A DNA stretch of 64,000 nt, taken from contig NZ_JAKCMI010000021.1 in the NCBI RefSeq assembly GCF_021412585.1, positions 62,001-126,000 of the forward strand, written 5' to 3'. The notes under the pieces are model-generated. The model ran no database searches. It was not told where the DNA came from and worked only from the letters and a program-made list of their open reading frames with translations. The translations under genes were made by a program, and so were the position numbers. Of this stretch, positions 61,910 through 64,000 are shown piece by piece. The first letter of the stretch is position 1; the number at the start of each line of letters is the position of its first letter. The DNA comes from Halomonas alkalisoli (GTDB taxonomy: Bacteria > Pseudomonadota > Gammaproteobacteria > Pseudomonadales > Halomonadaceae).

Positions 61910-63405
61910 TGCCGTTGACCGCCACACGTCGCGTCACCCTGGGACTGGTCCTGCTGGCGGCGGTGTGCCTGCTGTTCGGCGATTTCGAGATCAGCACCCA
62001 CGACCCCTGGCATGCGCTGGGCCGCCTGTTCATGGGGCTGATCCAGCCCGACTTCTCCCGCGTCGACTTCCTCGGCGAGGCCCTGCTGCGAACCGTGGCA
62101 TTCGCCTTCGTCGGCGTGGGGCTCGGCTCGGCGGCGGGCATGCTGCTGGCCCTGCTCTTCCGGCATGTCTGGGTGCGCACCTTCTGCGCCTTCATCCGCG
62201 CCATCCACGAGCTGTTCTGGGCGCTGATCTTCCTGCAGAGCTTCGGCCTGCACCCGATCACCGGGGTGCTGGCCATCGCCATCCCCTACGCCGGCACCTT
62301 CGCCAAGGTCTATGCCGAGATCCTCGACGAGTGCGATCCGCAGCCGGAACGCAGCCTGCCACAGCGCGCCGGGCGACTATCGGCGCTGGTCTATACCCGC
62401 ATCAGCCAGGCCTGGCCGCACCTGGTCAGCTATACCGCCTACCGCCTCGAGTGCGGCCTGCGCTCCAGTGCGGTGATCGGCTTCGTCGGCATGCCGACCC
62501 TGGGGTTTCACCTGGCAGGCGCCTTCGCCCAAGGCCACTACGGCACGGTGGGCGCATTGCTGCTGCTCTTCTACGCCCTGATTGCCAGCCTGCGGCTATG
62601 GGCGCGGCCACGGCTGCTGCCCTTCTACCTGGTGGCCTCCCCCTTCCTGCTGGGCACCGGGCTGCCGATCATGTGGAGCAATGTCTCGCGCTTCTTCACC
62701 GAGGACATCGTGCCCGCCCCGCTGCGCAACGGTGAAGGGCTGGAGGGCCTCTGGCCCTGGTTCGGCGACCTCCTGCTGGGCCAGGCCCTGCCCGGCATCT
62801 GGCACACCCTGCTGCTGACCCAGATCGCCCTGGTGCTCACCGGGGTGCTGGCGATGACGCTGTTCCCGCTGATCTCCCATCATTTCACGGGCCGCCACCT
62901 CACCGGCCGGGTACGCGGCGCCCTGGGGCATGGCGTACTGGTGGTCATGCGCTCCACCCCCGAGTACCTGCTGGCCTTCATCCTGCTGCAGCTCTGGGGA
63001 CCCTCCATGCTGCCGGCGGTGGTCGCCCTGGCGCTGCACAACGGCGGCATCATCGGCCACCTGGTCGGACGCCGCAGCAACGAGATCCACCTGCGCCAGG
63101 ACGCACCGGGCGGCATGAGCCGCTACGCCTACGAGGTGGCCCCACGGGTCTACGGCCCCTTCCTGGCGCTGCTCTTCTACCGCTGGGAGATCATCATGCG
63201 CGAGACGGCGATACTGGGGATTCTCGGCATCGCCACCCTGGGCTTCTACGTCGACAGCGCCATCCAGGAGCTGCGCTTCGACCGCGCCATGGTACTGATC
63301 GTGATCACCGCGCTGCTCAACATCGCGGTGGATATCCTCGCCCGTCGGCTGCGCGCCCACCTGCACCTGAGCCACACCGCCCGGAGCGAGCCCGCCGCCG
63401 CATGA
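61909..63405 (+). CDS. ABC transporter permease with two fused PhnE-like domains
   Basis: A 498-residue membrane protein, about twice the length of a PhnE permease. The first permease unit spans about residues 60-250, with IPYAGTFAKVYAEILDECD in the coupling-loop position. The second spans about 285-480, with VALALHNGGIIGHLVGRRSNE. So one polypeptide probably forms the whole channel of the importer, replacing a homodimer. It starts in a TGATG overlap with the ATPase gene. Confidence 0.9.
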   Translation: MPLTATRRVTLGLVLLAAVCLLFGDFEISTHDPWHALGRLFMGLIQPDFSRVDFLGEALLRTVAFAFVGVGLGSAAGMLLALLFRHVWVRTFCAFIRAIHELFWALIFLQSFGLHPITGVLAIAIPYAGTFAKVYAEILDECDPQPERSLPQRAGRLSALVYTRISQAWPHLVSYTAYRLECGLRSSAVIGFVGMPTLGFHLAGAFAQGHYGTVGALLLLFYALIASLRLWARPRLLPFYLVASPFLLGTGLPIMWSNVSRFFTEDIVPAPLRNGEGLEGLWPWFGDLLLGQALPGIWHTLLLTQIALVLTGVLAMTLFPLISHHFTGRHLTGRVRGALGHGVLVVMRSTPEYLLAFILLQLWGPSMLPAVVALALHNGGIIGHLVGRRSNEIHLRQDAPGGMSRYAYEVAPRVYGPFLALLFYRWEIIMRETAILGILGIATLGFYVDSAIQELRFDRAMVLIVITALLNIAVDILARRLRAHLHLSHTARSEPAAA

Positions 63406-63503
63406 CAGGGGCGACCCACCTGTTCGAACGGAGGGTGACAGCAAGGCGACGTGGCCTGATAGTGGCAAGGCATCGCAACCACCAATGTAATAGGGAGAAC
63501 CTC

Positions 63504-63881
63504 ATGGAACAGGGCAATCCGCAGGCGAGCCTGCGCGACCTTATCGAGCCGCTTCATCGGGGCAAGTTCTGGATGCAGCTCACCGGCGTGATGCTGATCC
63601 TGTCGGGGGTCATGACGGCCATTTCCATCATCGGCCTGGTCGTGGCGTGGATTCCCATCTGGGCCGGGGTGGTGCTGATGCAGGCCGCAGGCTCGGCCAG
63701 CCGTGTCTACAACAGCGGTGACCCTGGCGAGATGAAGGTCGCCATGGGCAAGCTGAAGACCTACTTCACCATCTTCGGCGTACTGATCCTGATCTACCTG
63801 ATTCTCGCCGTGGGCGGTATGGTCATCGGAATGGCCGGCATGAGCGGCATGATGGGGGGCATGGGCGGCATGGGCATGTAG
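63504..63881 (+). CDS. Small DUF5362-like membrane protein with a Met/Gly-rich tail
   Basis: A 125-residue protein with two hydrophobic segments (about residues 25-65 and 90-112) and a C-terminal stretch of about 16 residues made almost only of Met and Gly (GMSGMMGGMGGMGM). The family assignment is tentative and function unknown. A TAGGGAG site precedes the ATG at 63504; the open frame begins earlier without a site. It follows the importer permease by 98 bp, but a functional link is not shown. Confidence 0.75.
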   Translation: MEQGNPQASLRDLIEPLHRGKFWMQLTGVMLILSGVMTAISIIGLVVAWIPIWAGVVLMQAAGSASRVYNSGDPGEMKVAMGKLKTYFTIFGVLILIYLILAVGGMVIGMAGMSGMMGGMGGMGM

Positions 63882-63914
63882 CCGTCGAAAGCGTCCGTCC
63901 GGGCGCAACGGGTT

Positions 63915-63949
63915 GGCCGGCACACAGCCTCGCAAGCTGGGTGCCGGCC
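63915..63949. terminator. Bidirectional terminator near the right edge
   Basis: GGCCGGCAC (63915-63923) pairs with GTGCCGGCC (63941-63949), with an inner CAGC/GCTG helix. It lies 34 bp after the small membrane-protein gene and 15 bp before the stop of a leftward gene, so it can serve both. Confidence 0.8.
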
Positions 63950-63963
63950 TGTTACCGGGGAAT

Positions 63964-64000
63964 TTACTCCGCCAGGTCGGTCACCGCGCCGGTGGAGGCG
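63964..64000 (-). CDS. C-terminal fragment of a leftward gene (product unknown)
   Basis: The last 37 bases read leftward as ASTGAVTDLAE followed by a TAA stop. It is supported by the convergent terminator beside it and by good codon composition, but 11 residues are too few to name a product. Confidence 0.45.
   Translation of the reverse strand, partial: ASTGAVTDLAE

Overview
The window is a GC-rich chromosomal segment that looks like a halophilic gammaproteobacterium of the Halomonas type. This is inferred from the many TRAP transporters, the acidic secreted proteins and the gene content; no rRNA or tRNA is present to confirm it. About 53 complete protein genes and two edge fragments are supported. 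I saw no tRNA, rRNA, CRISPR array or intact insertion sequence. Most of it is accessory catabolism and redox metabolism arranged as tight operons, many with ATGA or TGATG overlaps.

Region by region. (1) 1-10,539: a ten-gene leftward operon for four-carbon acid sugars (tetronates). It runs LtnD, OtnK, OtnC, OtnI, DenD, a three-part TRAP importer, an aldehyde dehydrogenase and a second dehydrogenase cut by the window edge. It is read away from a divergent LacI-family gene, with two adjacent 14-bp operator palindromes between them. (2) 10,621-17,326: a VTT membrane protein; a LysR gene divergent from a haloacetate-dehalogenase-like hydrolase and a tartrate dehydrogenase; a perfect FNR/Anr box in front of a secreted YHS-domain protein; a decayed dehydrogenase fragment; a hemerythrin; a methyltransferase; a lipocalin. 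(3) 17,439-24,252: an AstE-like desuccinylase, a polar (basic) amino-acid ABC importer with two binding proteins, and an isoaspartyl dipeptidase homologue that lacks one metal-binding histidine. (4) 24,253-27,013: a CadR/CadA heavy-metal pair. (5) 27,049-36,035: LysR, a second TRAP importer, a glutamine-synthetase-like ligase, an aldehyde dehydrogenase, an iron alcohol dehydrogenase and a class I amidotransferase. Together these fit catabolism of an amine or amino alcohol through gamma-glutamyl intermediates. (6) 36,206-39,364: a TraX-family protein and a GGDEF-EAL protein. (7) 39,478-43,756: a redox module made of a ferric-reductase-like membrane flavocytochrome, a secreted cytochrome b5/FMN-binding fusion, an ethylbenzene-dehydrogenase-type haem protein and a DUF2231 membrane protein. 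(8) 43,912-48,217: two tandem PhoX phosphatases with nearly identical central DNA. (9) 48,349-53,658: purK-purE, then a TAXI-type TRAP system with its DUF1850 partner. (10) 53,984-63,405: a small HTH protein, then a selenium island. It holds EgtD, a flavoprotein-SelD fusion, SenB, SenA and a three-gene ABC importer of the type linked to selenium. (11) 63,504 to the end: a small membrane protein with a Met/Gly tail, a bidirectional terminator and the 3' end of a leftward gene.

The selenium island forms one coherent pathway. EgtD makes hercynine, SelD makes selenophosphate, SenB makes a selenosugar, SenA joins selenium to hercynine to give selenoneine, and the ABC transporter probably brings in the selenium source. 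The region 39,478-43,756 is the best candidate for a little-described system: an envelope electron-transfer chain that takes electrons from cytoplasmic NAD(P)H through a membrane flavocytochrome to a periplasmic protein carrying both haem and, probably, covalent FMN.
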